From SZUA-547 sp963669315 (lineage in GTDB: Bacteria > Pseudomonadota > Alphaproteobacteria > Rhodobacterales > Rhodobacteraceae): a stretch of 64,000 nt of DNA. A program made the translations under genes and the position numbers. The notes under the pieces are model-generated. The model was not told the origin of the DNA and ran no database searches. It saw nothing but the letters and a program-made list of their open reading frames with translations. The stretch covers positions 248,001 through 312,000 of the forward strand of contig OY770021.1 in assembly GCA_963669315.1 (NCBI GenBank). The letters run 5' to 3'. Positions 33,070 through 42,330 of this stretch are shown here, in pieces (position 1 is the first letter of the stretch; the number at the start of each line of letters is the position of its first letter).

Positions 33070-33098
33070 CCGCGGCGGGGTTTCGAATCCCGTCGCGG
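33070..33098 (+). terminator. Stem-loop after azoR
   Basis: CCGCGGCGGG pairs with CCCGTCGCGG, one G-T wobble included, around a 9-nt loop. There is no T-run, so it may be a terminator or an RNA-stabilising hairpin. Confidence 0.45.
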
Positions 33099-33148
33099 CG
33101 CCTTACATCGCAACCGCGGGCCCAAGCCGGGCCAGATAAAGGTATGCG

Positions 33149-33868
33149 ATGTTCTTCAATGATATCTCCAAAGCGCTGGCGCAGATTTTCCATCCGAAGT
33201 TCCGCTCGGTCCTGCTGAAATCTCTGGCCATCACAATAGCCACGCTGGCGGCCATGGTCGGCCTGGTCGATTTTGCGCTGACCTACATCCCCGCGATCTC
33301 CTTCACGATCCCTATCGTTGGGTGGGAGGTGACGTTCTTCGACGAGACGATACAAAGCGTCGGCTTCTGGTTCGCAATCGGGTTGTCTGTGTTCCTGATG
33401 TTCCCCGTCGCGGCGATCATCGTCAGCTTCTTTTTGGAAGAGATCGCCGAGGCGGTGGAGGACAAGCACTACCCAAATCTGCCTCCAGCCCGCAAACAGA
33501 GTTGGGGCGAAATCATCGTCAACGCCGGCGAGTTTCTGCTGACGCTTGTTGGCGCCAATATACTGGCGCTGATCGTATATCTGATCCTGCTGCCGATCGC
33601 CTGGATCCCATTCCTTATCGTGAACGGATACCTGCTGGGGCGTGAGTATTTCGAACTGGTGGCCATGCGGCGCATGCCGCTGGAGGATGTCAAAAAGTTG
33701 CGTCAGAAATATCTGGGGCGCATCTGGATCGCCGGAATCGTGATGGCTGCGCCCCTGTCGATCCCAATCCTGAACCTGCTGGTTCCAGTGATCGGCGTCG
33801 CCGCCTTCACGCACACATTCCACCGGCTAAAAGCGAAGGCCGGAGCAAACGCCCCGGCCCCCCGATGA
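33149..33868 (+). CDS. EI24/CysZ-like membrane protein
   Basis: 239 residues. Long hydrophobic segments occur at about 18-50, 65-95, 125-160 and 185-215, with the signature FNDISKALAQIFHPKFRSVLLKS at the start and NGYLLGREYFELVAMRR in the second half. This matches the EI24 domain (CysZ-like) family. CysZ members import sulfate, but this branch is usually annotated only by domain. It stands alone between azoR and a bidirectional-looking stem-loop. Confidence 0.82.
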   Translation: MFFNDISKALAQIFHPKFRSVLLKSLAITIATLAAMVGLVDFALTYIPAISFTIPIVGWEVTFFDETIQSVGFWFAIGLSVFLMFPVAAIIVSFFLEEIAEAVEDKHYPNLPPARKQSWGEIIVNAGEFLLTLVGANILALIVYLILLPIAWIPFLIVNGYLLGREYFELVAMRRMPLEDVKKLRQKYLGRIWIAGIVMAAPLSIPILNLLVPVIGVAAFTHTFHRLKAKAGANAPAPR

Positions 33869-33871
33869 AAC

Positions 33872-33888
33872 TCCCGCCACGCGGCGGG
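33872..33888. terminator. Short GC-rich stem-loop between convergent genes
   Basis: CCCGCC pairs with GGCGGG around a 4-nt loop, between the EI24 gene (ending 33868) and the small convergent gene (ending 33894). It is positioned to act in both directions. Confidence 0.4.
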
Positions 33889-33893
33889 GCGAT

Positions 33894-34019
33894 TCATGCG
33901 CCAACCGTCGGCGCGACGATCGGCTTGTCGGCGCTGTCGTGACCGCCGAGGCACGGGCCGGCTGTCGCCGCCGTGCTGGCGAGCAGAAACGCGCCAAGCG
34001 TCAGAGCAATAATCTTCAT
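33894..34019 (-). CDS. Small secreted-type protein, 41 aa
   Basis: From the ATG at 34019 with AAGGGA 9 bp before it, the frame gives an N-terminal hydrophobic signal (MKIIALTLGAFLLAS) ending in ATAGP, then a 22-residue tail with one cysteine. It is too short for usual gene callers. The strong ribosome-binding site and signal-like start argue that it is real. After signal removal about 22 residues remain. Function unknown. Confidence 0.55.
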   Translation of the reverse strand: MKIIALTLGAFLLASTAATAGPCLGGHDSADKPIVAPTVGA

Positions 34020-34116
34020 GGATTTGAATCCCTTCAATTGCGCTGTTCGAGAAGAATAGCACGATTCGGGAGGCCTTCGACCCCTGCGTCGAAATGATGA
34101 CCCGCCATGCGGAGCG

Positions 34117-34383
34117 TCAGCGCGACGGCGTGAAGACGTCGAAGGTCGAGATCGGGATCACGCCGGTCCAGATCACCCCGGCGATGACAAGCCAAATCAA
34201 CGTGGCGGCGATCGTGGTCCAGAGGAATTTGCGTTTGAAATGCGTGGTCGACGGTGCGCCGGGCGGGGTGCCAGGGGCCACTTCGCCGTCCTCTTCCTGA
34301 CTGCGATATCCGATGGGCAGGACCACAAAGAGGGTCATGAACCAGATCACCACATAGAGAACGACGGCGGAGGTCCAGAACAC
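34117..34383 (-). CDS. DUF1467 family membrane protein
   Basis: 88 residues with two transmembrane helices. VLYVVIWFMTLFVVLPIGYRSQEEDG and then FKRKFLWTTIAATLIWLVIAGVIW are the DUF1467 signature. It starts with GTG at 34383, 5 bp after the methylmalonyl-CoA epimerase stop, and so forms an operon with it. This pairing recurs in Alphaproteobacteria, but the function is not known. Confidence 0.85.
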   Translation of the reverse strand: MFWTSAVVLYVVIWFMTLFVVLPIGYRSQEEDGEVAPGTPPGAPSTTHFKRKFLWTTIAATLIWLVIAGVIWTGVIPISTFDVFTPSR

Positions 34384-34388
34384 GCCGC

Positions 34389-34793
<405 letters not shown>

Positions 34794-34885
34794 GGCAGAG
34801 GCTCCGCAATAATGTTTCGCTGACTGGGGCAGGAGCTAGCGCGTTTGGCCGGGAGGAGCAAGACGCCGCCGATTTTCGCCTCGTT

Positions 34886-36022
34886 TCACCAACCTCCGAA
34901 ACGAGACCATTCCTCTAGCGGTGCGCCTGGCTCAGGCGGGATCACATAATAGCGCTGATGCTGCGCGGCCGTCGCGCAAGCGTGGTTCGGCAGGACGCGC
35001 AGGCGCGTACCGATCGGCAGGTCAGGCAGCGTCGCCGAGGAGCCGGGGCGCAGCGTGACGATCCCGTGCTCCTGATTGGCCTTCGCAACCATCAGATCAG
35101 GTATGGGCGCACCAGCCTCGTCACAGACCAGCCCGTAGCCCTGATCGACCCTCTGGTTGGCGGTGCCGCGGTCCCGCGACATAGCCATCCAGCCCGCATC
35201 GGTGATGATCCAGCCCTTTTCGCGCTGATGCCCGATCACGGTCGTCAGAACCGACAGGGCGATATCGTCAACCGTGCAGACGTCGATCCCCGCCATGAAC
35301 AGGTCGAAGAACGTATAGACCCCGGCGCGCAGTTCGGTGACCCCGGTCAGGTCCTTTGCGCCATGCGCTGTCGGGGTGGAGCCGACGCTGACCACTGGGC
35401 ATTCGAGACCGGCGCCGCGCAGCTTCTCAGCGCATGTCACGACGGCGGCGCGCTCCTGTTCGGCGCAGGCCGCATGCGCCTCGGCACCCCGGACCTCATA
35501 GCTCTCTCCGGCATGGGTCATCACGCCGCGCAGAGATCCGCACTCCGCCAGAATGCGACCGATGGCGACCAGTTCAGGGTCGCCGGGCCGCACGCCGGAG
35601 CGGTGATCATCGGCGTCGATCTCAATCAGGGCCGGGATTGCTCCACCGGCATCGGCGATGGCCTGCGCCTGAGTCCGCGAATCCAGAATGACCGACAGGT
35701 CCGCGCCCTTGCTGCGGATCGCCTTGATGCGCTCCAGTTTTCCGGGCGCTATGCCGACTCCGTACATGATGTTGCGATGGCCGGCTTCGGCAAAAACCTC
35801 GGCCTCGGCCAGCGTGGACACGATGATCGGCGCGTTCAGGTCGCTGCCCGTCACGCTTCTGGCCACTTCCACAGACTTCCCGGTCTTCATATGCGGACGC
35901 AGCGTCACGCCCAGCGCCTGCGCGCGACCCGCCAGACGGGCGACGTTGCGGTTGAGCTTGGCTTCGTCCAGCAGAAGGCAGGGCGTGGTCAAATCGGCGA
36001 AGCGTGGGTCGGATGCGGACAT
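34886..36022 (-). CDS. DSD1/D-threonine aldolase-like PLP enzyme
   Basis: 378 residues with an alanine-racemase-type PLP barrel. TPCLLLDEAKLNRNVARLAGRA precedes RPHMKTGKS, which contains the PLP lysine, and the C-terminal PNHACATA supplies the His/Cys metal-binding pair of this family. Members are D-threonine aldolases, D-serine dehydratases or 3-hydroxy-D-aspartate aldolases; I cannot tell which. The ATG at 36022 begins 9 residues before the conserved core. Confidence 0.85.
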   Translation of the reverse strand: MSASDPRFADLTTPCLLLDEAKLNRNVARLAGRAQALGVTLRPHMKTGKSVEVARSVTGSDLNAPIIVSTLAEAEVFAEAGHRNIMYGVGIAPGKLERIKAIRSKGADLSVILDSRTQAQAIADAGGAIPALIEIDADDHRSGVRPGDPELVAIGRILAECGSLRGVMTHAGESYEVRGAEAHAACAEQERAAVVTCAEKLRGAGLECPVVSVGSTPTAHGAKDLTGVTELRAGVYTFFDLFMAGIDVCTVDDIALSVLTTVIGHQREKGWIITDAGWMAMSRDRGTANQRVDQGYGLVCDEAGAPIPDLMVAKANQEHGIVTLRPGSSATLPDLPIGTRLRVLPNHACATAAQHQRYYVIPPEPGAPLEEWSRFGGW

Positions 36023-36139
36023 GGTCGGCCTCCCAGCTGTGATCCTGGCGACAGGATGGAGGGGCCAGCGACGCCAGCCCCGTTTAAACGCCCAATCAGC
36101 GATGCCGACGCCCTGCCCCGCTCAGACCTCGAACCCGGT

Positions 36140-37651
36140 TTATCGCGGCCCCGGTATACTGCTCAGCGAGCGATCGAGCATGATGTGAAGGTTCTCCAGC
36201 TCCTCGCCAAATGAATCGAGCTTGTGATTCAAACCGTTCACCGCATCTCTGACCGACTTAGGCGGGCGCCCGTTGAAGGCTTTCTCCAACGCCCCCTCGG
36301 ACTTGGCGCAGTTGGGCATCTTGCCGTGCGCCTTTTTGTAGGCCTCCGACAGCCTAACGCAAATCTCACGCTTGGCGGCGTAGTCTCCGGCGGTCGAGTT
36401 ATCGTCGCCGTATGCGTCGCGGGCCTCGAGCAGGTCGCCATCTGCGCCGGCGGCCTGCATCTTGAACTGGCGCACCTGCGCGACGAACTGCTCAATTTTC
36501 GCGTCATCGGCAGAGACGGTCTTCAGGACAGCCTGCGCAAGTTTCGCGTCCTTCGCGTTTTCAGAGTCCTGATACTTCTGCTGCTTTTCCTGCCGTTTGG
36601 CCGCCGCCTTCTCCTCCTTGGCCTCTTCCTTTTCCCGCTTCTTCGCCTGCGCCGCCCGCTCTTTCTTGCGCGCCTCAGCCTCCTTCGCCTCGGCTTTTCG
36701 CCTCTCCGCGGCCTTTTTGGCGTCCTTCTCCGCTTGCTTGTCGCTTGCCGGCGGAGTCTTTTTCCGCATCGTGTCTTCGAGCATCGTCTTGATCTCTCTC
36801 AGTTCACGATCCGTCGCTTCAATCCGTTTGATGAGCGCATCCAGATTCGGAATAACCTCCCTCGGCGACCTGCGGCCGGGAAAGGCTTTCGCGACCACCT
36901 TCTCCGATTTTAAGGCGGTGGGCGGCTTTTTAAGAGTGCTGTCGATCAGCGCCACCAGCTTGGCGCATGCGGCGTGGGCGGTGCGGGCGTCCTCACCGGC
37001 CTGTGTTTTCTTCTCGCCGTCGTTTTCCTTGTGAAAAGCGTCATGCGCGACGATCAGGTCGCCATTCTGCTCATTGGCGGCCATGATGATCTTCTGCACT
37101 CTCTGACGATAGGCCTGAAAGCTGGAGGTGTCGGCGTCGATCACCTTTTGGACCACCTTCAGCGTTTTCTCCTGGTCCGCTCGGCTGGCCTCGCGACGCT
37201 TTTCCTCCTTGGCCTGGGCCTTCTCATCCTCTTTTTCGGTCTTCGCCTGCGCCTTCTCGGCGGCCTTATCTTCCTTGGAGGGCGGACGCTCCACCGTGCG
37301 CATCTCGCGGACCAGATCCCGCAGTTTGCCGCTCAGGCTGTCTGGTTTGGTCGCCGTCACGGCGGCGAACAGCAGGCGCACTTCATTCTGCTTGTAGAGT
37401 CCCTGCTTGAGGCCCTCCTTATAGGCCTCCTGCGCGTCCTCCAGAAGAGGTTTGGCCTTGGCGCGCGCCTTGTCAAAGCCGGGTCCGTCGCCCGCTTCGA
37501 CCGCCTTGTCGATCGCCTTCAGACACGAGCTGAGTTTGGAATCGACCGTTTTGGTCAGCTTGGCGAACGCTTTCTTGCTGTTCGAGTTTTTCGCGCAGAA
37601 TGTCTGGGCCGCCTTGATCGCAGCGGTCCATTGAGCCTGAAGTTCCGACAT
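36140..37651 (-). CDS. Lysine/alanine-rich protein with tandem duplicated module and coiled-coil linkers
   Basis: 503 residues, not recognised. Two modules of about 125 residues align by eye, at about 165-295 (VVQKVIDADTSSFQAYRQRV, then NGDLIVAHDAF, KVVAKAFPGRRSPREVI, TMLEDTM) and 373-495 (AVLKTVSADDAKIEQFVAQV, then DGDLLEARDAY, GALEKAFNGRPPKSVRD, IMLDRSL). Between and before them lie charged EKAQAK-type helices (about 125-165 and 300-370). The first 120 residues may be a third, more diverged copy. No signal or membrane segment is seen, so it looks cytoplasmic. It lies between the PLP enzyme and dnaE and is a stand-alone gene. Confidence 0.65.
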   Translation of the reverse strand: MSELQAQWTAAIKAAQTFCAKNSNSKKAFAKLTKTVDSKLSSCLKAIDKAVEAGDGPGFDKARAKAKPLLEDAQEAYKEGLKQGLYKQNEVRLLFAAVTATKPDSLSGKLRDLVREMRTVERPPSKEDKAAEKAQAKTEKEDEKAQAKEEKRREASRADQEKTLKVVQKVIDADTSSFQAYRQRVQKIIMAANEQNGDLIVAHDAFHKENDGEKKTQAGEDARTAHAACAKLVALIDSTLKKPPTALKSEKVVAKAFPGRRSPREVIPNLDALIKRIEATDRELREIKTMLEDTMRKKTPPASDKQAEKDAKKAAERRKAEAKEAEARKKERAAQAKKREKEEAKEEKAAAKRQEKQQKYQDSENAKDAKLAQAVLKTVSADDAKIEQFVAQVRQFKMQAAGADGDLLEARDAYGDDNSTAGDYAAKREICVRLSEAYKKAHGKMPNCAKSEGALEKAFNGRPPKSVRDAVNGLNHKLDSFGEELENLHIMLDRSLSSIPGPR

Positions 37652-37725
37652 GATCTCTCCCTGACGTCAGTGCGGTGTTCTTTGATGCAACCGTCTGATT
37701 TATCGAGCCAAAGTCAAGACCGCCC

Positions 37726-40700
37726 TCAGAACTCTTCCACATGGCTGACGCCCGCCACCGCCTTGATCGCCCCAGCCACCTGCGGCGTCAAAGGGTATTC
37801 GCCGGGCAGCGGGATGGTGACGTCGCCGTCGAGATCAGGCGCGAAGGGGATCAGCCAGACCGGCCCCCTGCCCCGGCGGCGGCCCTTGGTATCCTCCGCC
37901 GCCTTGTCGAGGCGAGTCTTGATCGAGTTCAGCGCCGCAGGGTCGTTATAGAAGATCTTCAATCCCGTCGCGCCGGCGTCCGCCACCACCTCATCGATGG
38001 GCTGCACGCCGCGGGCGAGCATTTTGATCTGCTCGCCTTCGCGCTCCACGTCGACGGAAAGCACGACGATATTGCCCGGCTCCAGAAGGTCGCGGTGCTG
38101 GGCCAGCGTGTCCGAGAACACCGTCACCTCGTAAAGCCCGGTCGGGTCCGAAAGCTGCACGAATGCGAAACGCGCGCCACGGGCCGATTTTCGTTCCTGC
38201 CGGCCGAGAACCGCGCCGGCGATCCGCGCCGCGCCATGCCCGGAAACGCTGAGCGACCGTAGCGTCGCGACGCTCTTTCGACGCAGCGGCGCCATGTATT
38301 CGTCCAGCGGGTGGCCCGTCAGGTAAAAACCGACCGCAGCATGTTCCTCCGTCAGGCGCTCCGTCGGCGCCCAGTCTTCGGGCTGGGTTAGTTTTGGCGC
38401 GGGAAGCTCCGTCGTCGCCTCACCAAACAACGAGACCTGCGCCGAGGATTTCTCCTCCATCGCCGCGGCGGAAAACCCTGCGATCGCATCGAGGTTTTCG
38501 AACACCCGCCGCCGATTACCGTCCAGCACGTCGAAAGCCCCCGCCCTCGCCAGCATCTCCAGCGACCGCTTGCCGACCCGTTTCAGATCGACCCGGCTGG
38601 CGAAGTCGAAGAGGTCAGTGAAGACTCCATTCGCCGCCCGCTCCTCCGTGATCAGCTTCATCGCCTCGACGCCGACATTTTTCAGCGCGCCCAAAGCGTA
38701 GAGGATGTGCCCCTCCGACACCGCAAATGTGGGCTCAGAACGGTTCACGCAGGGCGGAACGATCTCGATCTCCAGGCGGTCAAGCTCCTGCTTGTAGACA
38801 GCCAGCTTGTCGGTCAGATGCAGGTCGAGGTTCATCACCGCGGCCATGAACTCGACCGGGTGGTTCGCTTTCAGCCAACCGGTCTGATAGCTGACCAGCC
38901 CATAGGCGGCGGCGTGGGATTTGTTGAAGCCGTAATTGGCGAATTTCTCCAGAAGATCCCAAACCTCTTTGGCTTTCCTGGCGGGCACATCGTTCTTCGC
39001 GGCGCCGTCGAGGAACTTCGGCCGCTCCTCATCCATCGCCTCCTTGATCTTCTTGCCCATGGCCCGGCGCAGAAGGTCCGCGCCGCCAAGTGAGTAGCCC
39101 GCCATCTTCCGGGCGATCTCCATCACCTGTTCCTGATAGACGATGATGCCCTGCGTCTCGTCGAGGATCGGGTCGATCAGCGGATGCAGGCCCTCGCGCT
39201 CCTCCCTCCCATTCTTGACGTTGCAGTATTTCGGGATGTTCTCCATCGGGCCCGGGCGATAGAGCGCGACCAGCGCGACGATATCCTCGATGCAGGTGGG
39301 TTTGAGCTGGCGCAGCGCGTCGCGCATGCCTGAGCTTTCCACCTGAAACACGCCAACTGTATCGGCATGGCCGTAAAGCTCATAGGTCTTGTCGTCATCC
39401 AGCGGGATGGCGCCGATATCCACCGCCACGTCCCGCTGTTTCAGCAGATCGATGCAGTTCTGGATCACCGTCAGGGTCTTCAGGCCGAGGAAATCGAACT
39501 TCACGAGGCCCGCCGGCTCCACCCACTTCATGTTGAACTGGGTGACCGGCATGTCTGACCGCGGATCGCGATAGAGCGGCACCAGTTCATCCAACGCCCG
39601 ATCGCCGATCACAACCCCCGCCGCGTGGGTCGAGGCGTTACGGTAGAGCCCCTCCACCTGCTCGGCGATATCGAGAAGGGTTTTGACAACCTCCTCTTCC
39701 TTCTCCGCCTCGGCGAGGCGCGGCTCATCCTTGCGCGCCTTCTTGACCGAGACCGGCTTTACGCCTTCGACTGGGATCATCTTGGACAGACGGTCGACCT
39801 GCATATAGGGCATCTGCAGCACGCGCCCGACATCGCGCACCGCGGCTTTCGAGAGCAGCGCGCCGAAGGTGATGATCTGGGCGACCCGGTCCCGCCCGTA
39901 TTTCTCCTGCACATAGCGGATCACCTCTTCCCGCCGGTCCTGGCAGAAATCGATGTCGAAATCGGGCATGGAGACGCGCTCGGGATTGAGGAAGCGCTCG
40001 AAGAGCAGGCCGTAGCGGAGCGGATCGAGATCGGTGATGGTCAGGCAATAGGCGACGAGGCTGCCGGCGCCGGAGCCGCGGCCCGGCCCAACCGGAATGT
40101 CGTGATCCTTCGCCCACTTTATGAAGTCGGCGACGATCAGGAAGTAGCCGGGAAAACCCATCTTCTCGATGACGCCCAACTCGAAATCGAGCCGTTCGAC
40201 ATATTCCTCTCGCGGCGCGACCGGATCGATTATTGCGAGGCGTTCATCCAGCCCCTGATGGGCCTGTTTGCGCAACTCCTCCACCTCGTCATCCGCGAAG
40301 CGGGGCAGGATCGGATCATGGGTGCGGGGCCGATAGGCGCAGCGACGAGCGATCTCAACCGTGTTGGCCAGCGCTTCGGGCAGGTCGTCGAAGCGTTCGG
40401 CCATTTCAGCCGGGGACTTGAAGTAGTGCGCCGCAGTCAGCTGGCGGCGATCCTCCGCCGAGACATAGGCGCCGTCGGCGATGCAGATCAGCGCGTCATG
40501 CGCCTCGAACATCCCGGGCTTCTCGAAATAGACCTCGTTGGTCGCGACCAGCGGCAGTTCCCTCTGATAGGCGATGGAGATCAGGCCGGGCTCGCTCGCT
40601 TCTTCGGCGTCGGTGCGCTTGCGACCGTCGACGCCATGCCGCTGAATCTCGACATACAGCCTGTCGGGGAATGCGGTCGCGAGGCGTTCGGTTAGCGCGC

Positions 40701-41178
40701 CCGCCTTCGCTATGTGTCCGTCACGCAGAAACCGCCCGATCGGCCCGTCCGCGCCGCCGGTCAGGCAGACCAGGCCCTCCGACTTCTCGTCGAGATCATC
40801 CAACGTAACATGGGGCGGCATATCCCCGGCCTCAAGGAAAGCCTTTGAGACCAGTTTCAGAAGATTCAGATACCCCGCCTCGTTCTGCGCATAGAGGCCG
40901 ACAGGCGCAGGGTCCGGCGCGCGCTCTCCGGGATTGGTGGCCGGCGCATAGGCGACTGGAATCGCGCAGGCGATGACTGGCTGCAGGCCTGCCTTCGCGG
41001 CGGTTTCAGAGAACTCCAGAGCACCGAACAGATTCCCGCTATCCGCAACGGCCACCGCTGGCATGCCATGCGCCTCACACAAATTCGGCAGCTTTTTCAG
41101 GTGAATCGCGCCTTCTAACAGCGAGTATGCGGAATGTACGCGAAGGTGGATGAAACTGGGGGCATGCGCGTTAATCAT
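37726..41178 (-). CDS. dnaE: DNA polymerase III subunit alpha
   Basis: 1150 residues. PHP domain with HLRVHSAYSLLEGA near the start, GPGRGSGAGS at 364-373, and the catalytic PDFDIDF at 405-411 with D408/D410. Palm-finger-thumb segments follow (YGFNKSHAAAYGLVSYQTGWLKANH), an OB domain near 1000 and a C-terminal tau-binding-type region. This is the replicative polymerase subunit of the usual alphaproteobacterial length. It is transcribed leftward from an AT-rich spacer. Confidence 0.96.
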   Translation of the reverse strand: MINAHAPSFIHLRVHSAYSLLEGAIHLKKLPNLCEAHGMPAVAVADSGNLFGALEFSETAAKAGLQPVIACAIPVAYAPATNPGERAPDPAPVGLYAQNEAGYLNLLKLVSKAFLEAGDMPPHVTLDDLDEKSEGLVCLTGGADGPIGRFLRDGHIAKAGALTERLATAFPDRLYVEIQRHGVDGRKRTDAEEASEPGLISIAYQRELPLVATNEVYFEKPGMFEAHDALICIADGAYVSAEDRRQLTAAHYFKSPAEMAERFDDLPEALANTVEIARRCAYRPRTHDPILPRFADDEVEELRKQAHQGLDERLAIIDPVAPREEYVERLDFELGVIEKMGFPGYFLIVADFIKWAKDHDIPVGPGRGSGAGSLVAYCLTITDLDPLRYGLLFERFLNPERVSMPDFDIDFCQDRREEVIRYVQEKYGRDRVAQIITFGALLSKAAVRDVGRVLQMPYMQVDRLSKMIPVEGVKPVSVKKARKDEPRLAEAEKEEEVVKTLLDIAEQVEGLYRNASTHAAGVVIGDRALDELVPLYRDPRSDMPVTQFNMKWVEPAGLVKFDFLGLKTLTVIQNCIDLLKQRDVAVDIGAIPLDDDKTYELYGHADTVGVFQVESSGMRDALRQLKPTCIEDIVALVALYRPGPMENIPKYCNVKNGREEREGLHPLIDPILDETQGIIVYQEQVMEIARKMAGYSLGGADLLRRAMGKKIKEAMDEERPKFLDGAAKNDVPARKAKEVWDLLEKFANYGFNKSHAAAYGLVSYQTGWLKANHPVEFMAAVMNLDLHLTDKLAVYKQELDRLEIEIVPPCVNRSEPTFAVSEGHILYALGALKNVGVEAMKLITEERAANGVFTDLFDFASRVDLKRVGKRSLEMLARAGAFDVLDGNRRRVFENLDAIAGFSAAAMEEKSSAQVSLFGEATTELPAPKLTQPEDWAPTERLTEEHAAVGFYLTGHPLDEYMAPLRRKSVATLRSLSVSGHGAARIAGAVLGRQERKSARGARFAFVQLSDPTGLYEVTVFSDTLAQHRDLLEPGNIVVLSVDVEREGEQIKMLARGVQPIDEVVADAGATGLKIFYNDPAALNSIKTRLDKAAEDTKGRRRGRGPVWLIPFAPDLDGDVTIPLPGEYPLTPQVAGAIKAVAGVSHVEEF

Positions 41179-41646
41179 TGCGGCACGCTAGCGCGATCGT
41201 GAGGAGAGTCGCCAGCAGCAAGTTGCGGGCGAACAGCCAAATATTCGCGACTCATTCAGAATCACATGACGCGGTGCCTGAAACGCTTGAAATTCGCCAT
41301 TCTTTCAGGAGATTCAGATTAACCTTAACGCAGTTTTCGTCCAAACCCGCATCTGTATCCAATTGTTTTTATTAACGTATTTCCCATTTGAGTGATTTTT
41401 AACGACCCATTTTGATTCATCAGCCGTTCATATTCAAAGCGATATACATTTCCTCGAACACTCCCAGGCTGGCTGCCACACCCGCCACAGAGTTTCAGCG
41501 CTCACACGCGCTTAACGCAGGACCCAGTTGGTCCTGCGTTACTCGTTTCAGAGACCTCTATCCATAGAATCAGAGATTGCGGCGCAAATATGGCGTGGGG
41601 CCGCTATTGACCGAGTTGGACATCAACAGAGTCCCGTAAGCGACTC
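41179..41646. other. 468-bp non-coding spacer upstream of dnaE and downstream of lolD
   Basis: No gene is supported here. It contains an AT-rich stretch (about 41300..41420) with TTAACCTTAAC and further TTAAC words that may hold dnaE promoter elements; the TTAACC words resemble CtrA half-sites but not with the standard TTAA-N7-TTAA spacing. A perfect 11-bp stem-loop lies at 41514..41540. Confidence 0.5.
41514..41540. terminator. Perfect 11-bp stem-loop after lolD
   Basis: AACGCAGGACC, a 5-nt CAGTT loop, and GGTCCTGCGTT pair perfectly. It lies 107 bp beyond the lolD stop and could terminate the leftward lolE-lolD transcript. T-runs are absent on either side, so its role is tentative. Confidence 0.5.
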
Positions 41647-42330
41647 TTATGACGAGACTATTCTCCCATCTCCCAGCCGCACAATTCGATCCATCCTCGC
41701 CGCCAGATCCATATTGTGGGTAGCGATCAGAGCGCCGAGCCCCTCCCCCCGCACCAACTCAAGCAGGGCGTCGAAAACACGGTCGGAGGTCGCGGGATCG
41801 AGATTTCCGGTTGGTTCGTCCGCCAGCAGCAGCCGGGGCGCATTCGCCACGGCGCGGCATATGGCGACGCGCTGCTGTTCGCCGCCCGACAGCTCGGACG
41901 GGCGATGACTTACACGCTCGGACAGCCCCATCAGCGATAGCAGCCGCGACGCCTCGGCATCAGCCTCGGATCGCGCCTTGCCGGTCGCTAGCTGAGGCAG
42001 GGCGACGTTTTCAAGCGCCGTGAACTCCGGCAGCAAATGGTGGAACTGGTAGACGAAACCGATCTCGGTCCGGCGGATCGCCGTGCGCGCGCCTTCGTCC
42101 AACTCGCCCGCATCCCGCCCCCCGATCAGGACGCGCCCGCCGTCGGTTTTGTCCAGCAGCCCGGCGACATGCAGCAAGGTCGACTTACCGGCGCCAGACG
42201 GCGCCACAAGGGCGACGATCTCTCCACTTTGAATCTCCAGATCCGCGCCGGAGAGAACCTCAAGCGCATCACGACCGGCCTGCGGAAAGCGCCGTTCAAC
42301 GCCCTCAAGCTTCAACGCGGCGTCACTCAT
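41647..42330 (-). CDS. lolD: Lipoprotein-releasing ABC transporter ATPase LolD
   Basis: 227 residues. Walker A APSGAGKST, signature LSGGEQQRVA, Walker B LLLADEPTGNLD and the H-loop ATHN are all present. LolD powers release of outer-membrane lipoproteins from the inner membrane with LolC/E. Its start overlaps the end of the lolE-type gene by 8 bp, so the pair is translated together. Confidence 0.93.
   Translation of the reverse strand: MSDAALKLEGVERRFPQAGRDALEVLSGADLEIQSGEIVALVAPSGAGKSTLLHVAGLLDKTDGGRVLIGGRDAGELDEGARTAIRRTEIGFVYQFHHLLPEFTALENVALPQLATGKARSEADAEASRLLSLMGLSERVSHRPSELSGGEQQRVAICRAVANAPRLLLADEPTGNLDPATSDRVFDALLELVRGEGLGALIATHNMDLAARMDRIVRLGDGRIVSS

Noticed and set aside
33070..33098. 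tRNA-like element (GGTTTCGAATCCC resembles a T-arm)
   Set aside because: There is no acceptor, anticodon or D arm around it; it is just the loop of the stem-loop after azoR.
41300..41420. CtrA-binding site upstream of dnaE
   Set aside because: TTAACC words are present, but none shows the TTAA-N7-TTAA spacing, so the resemblance is too weak to call.
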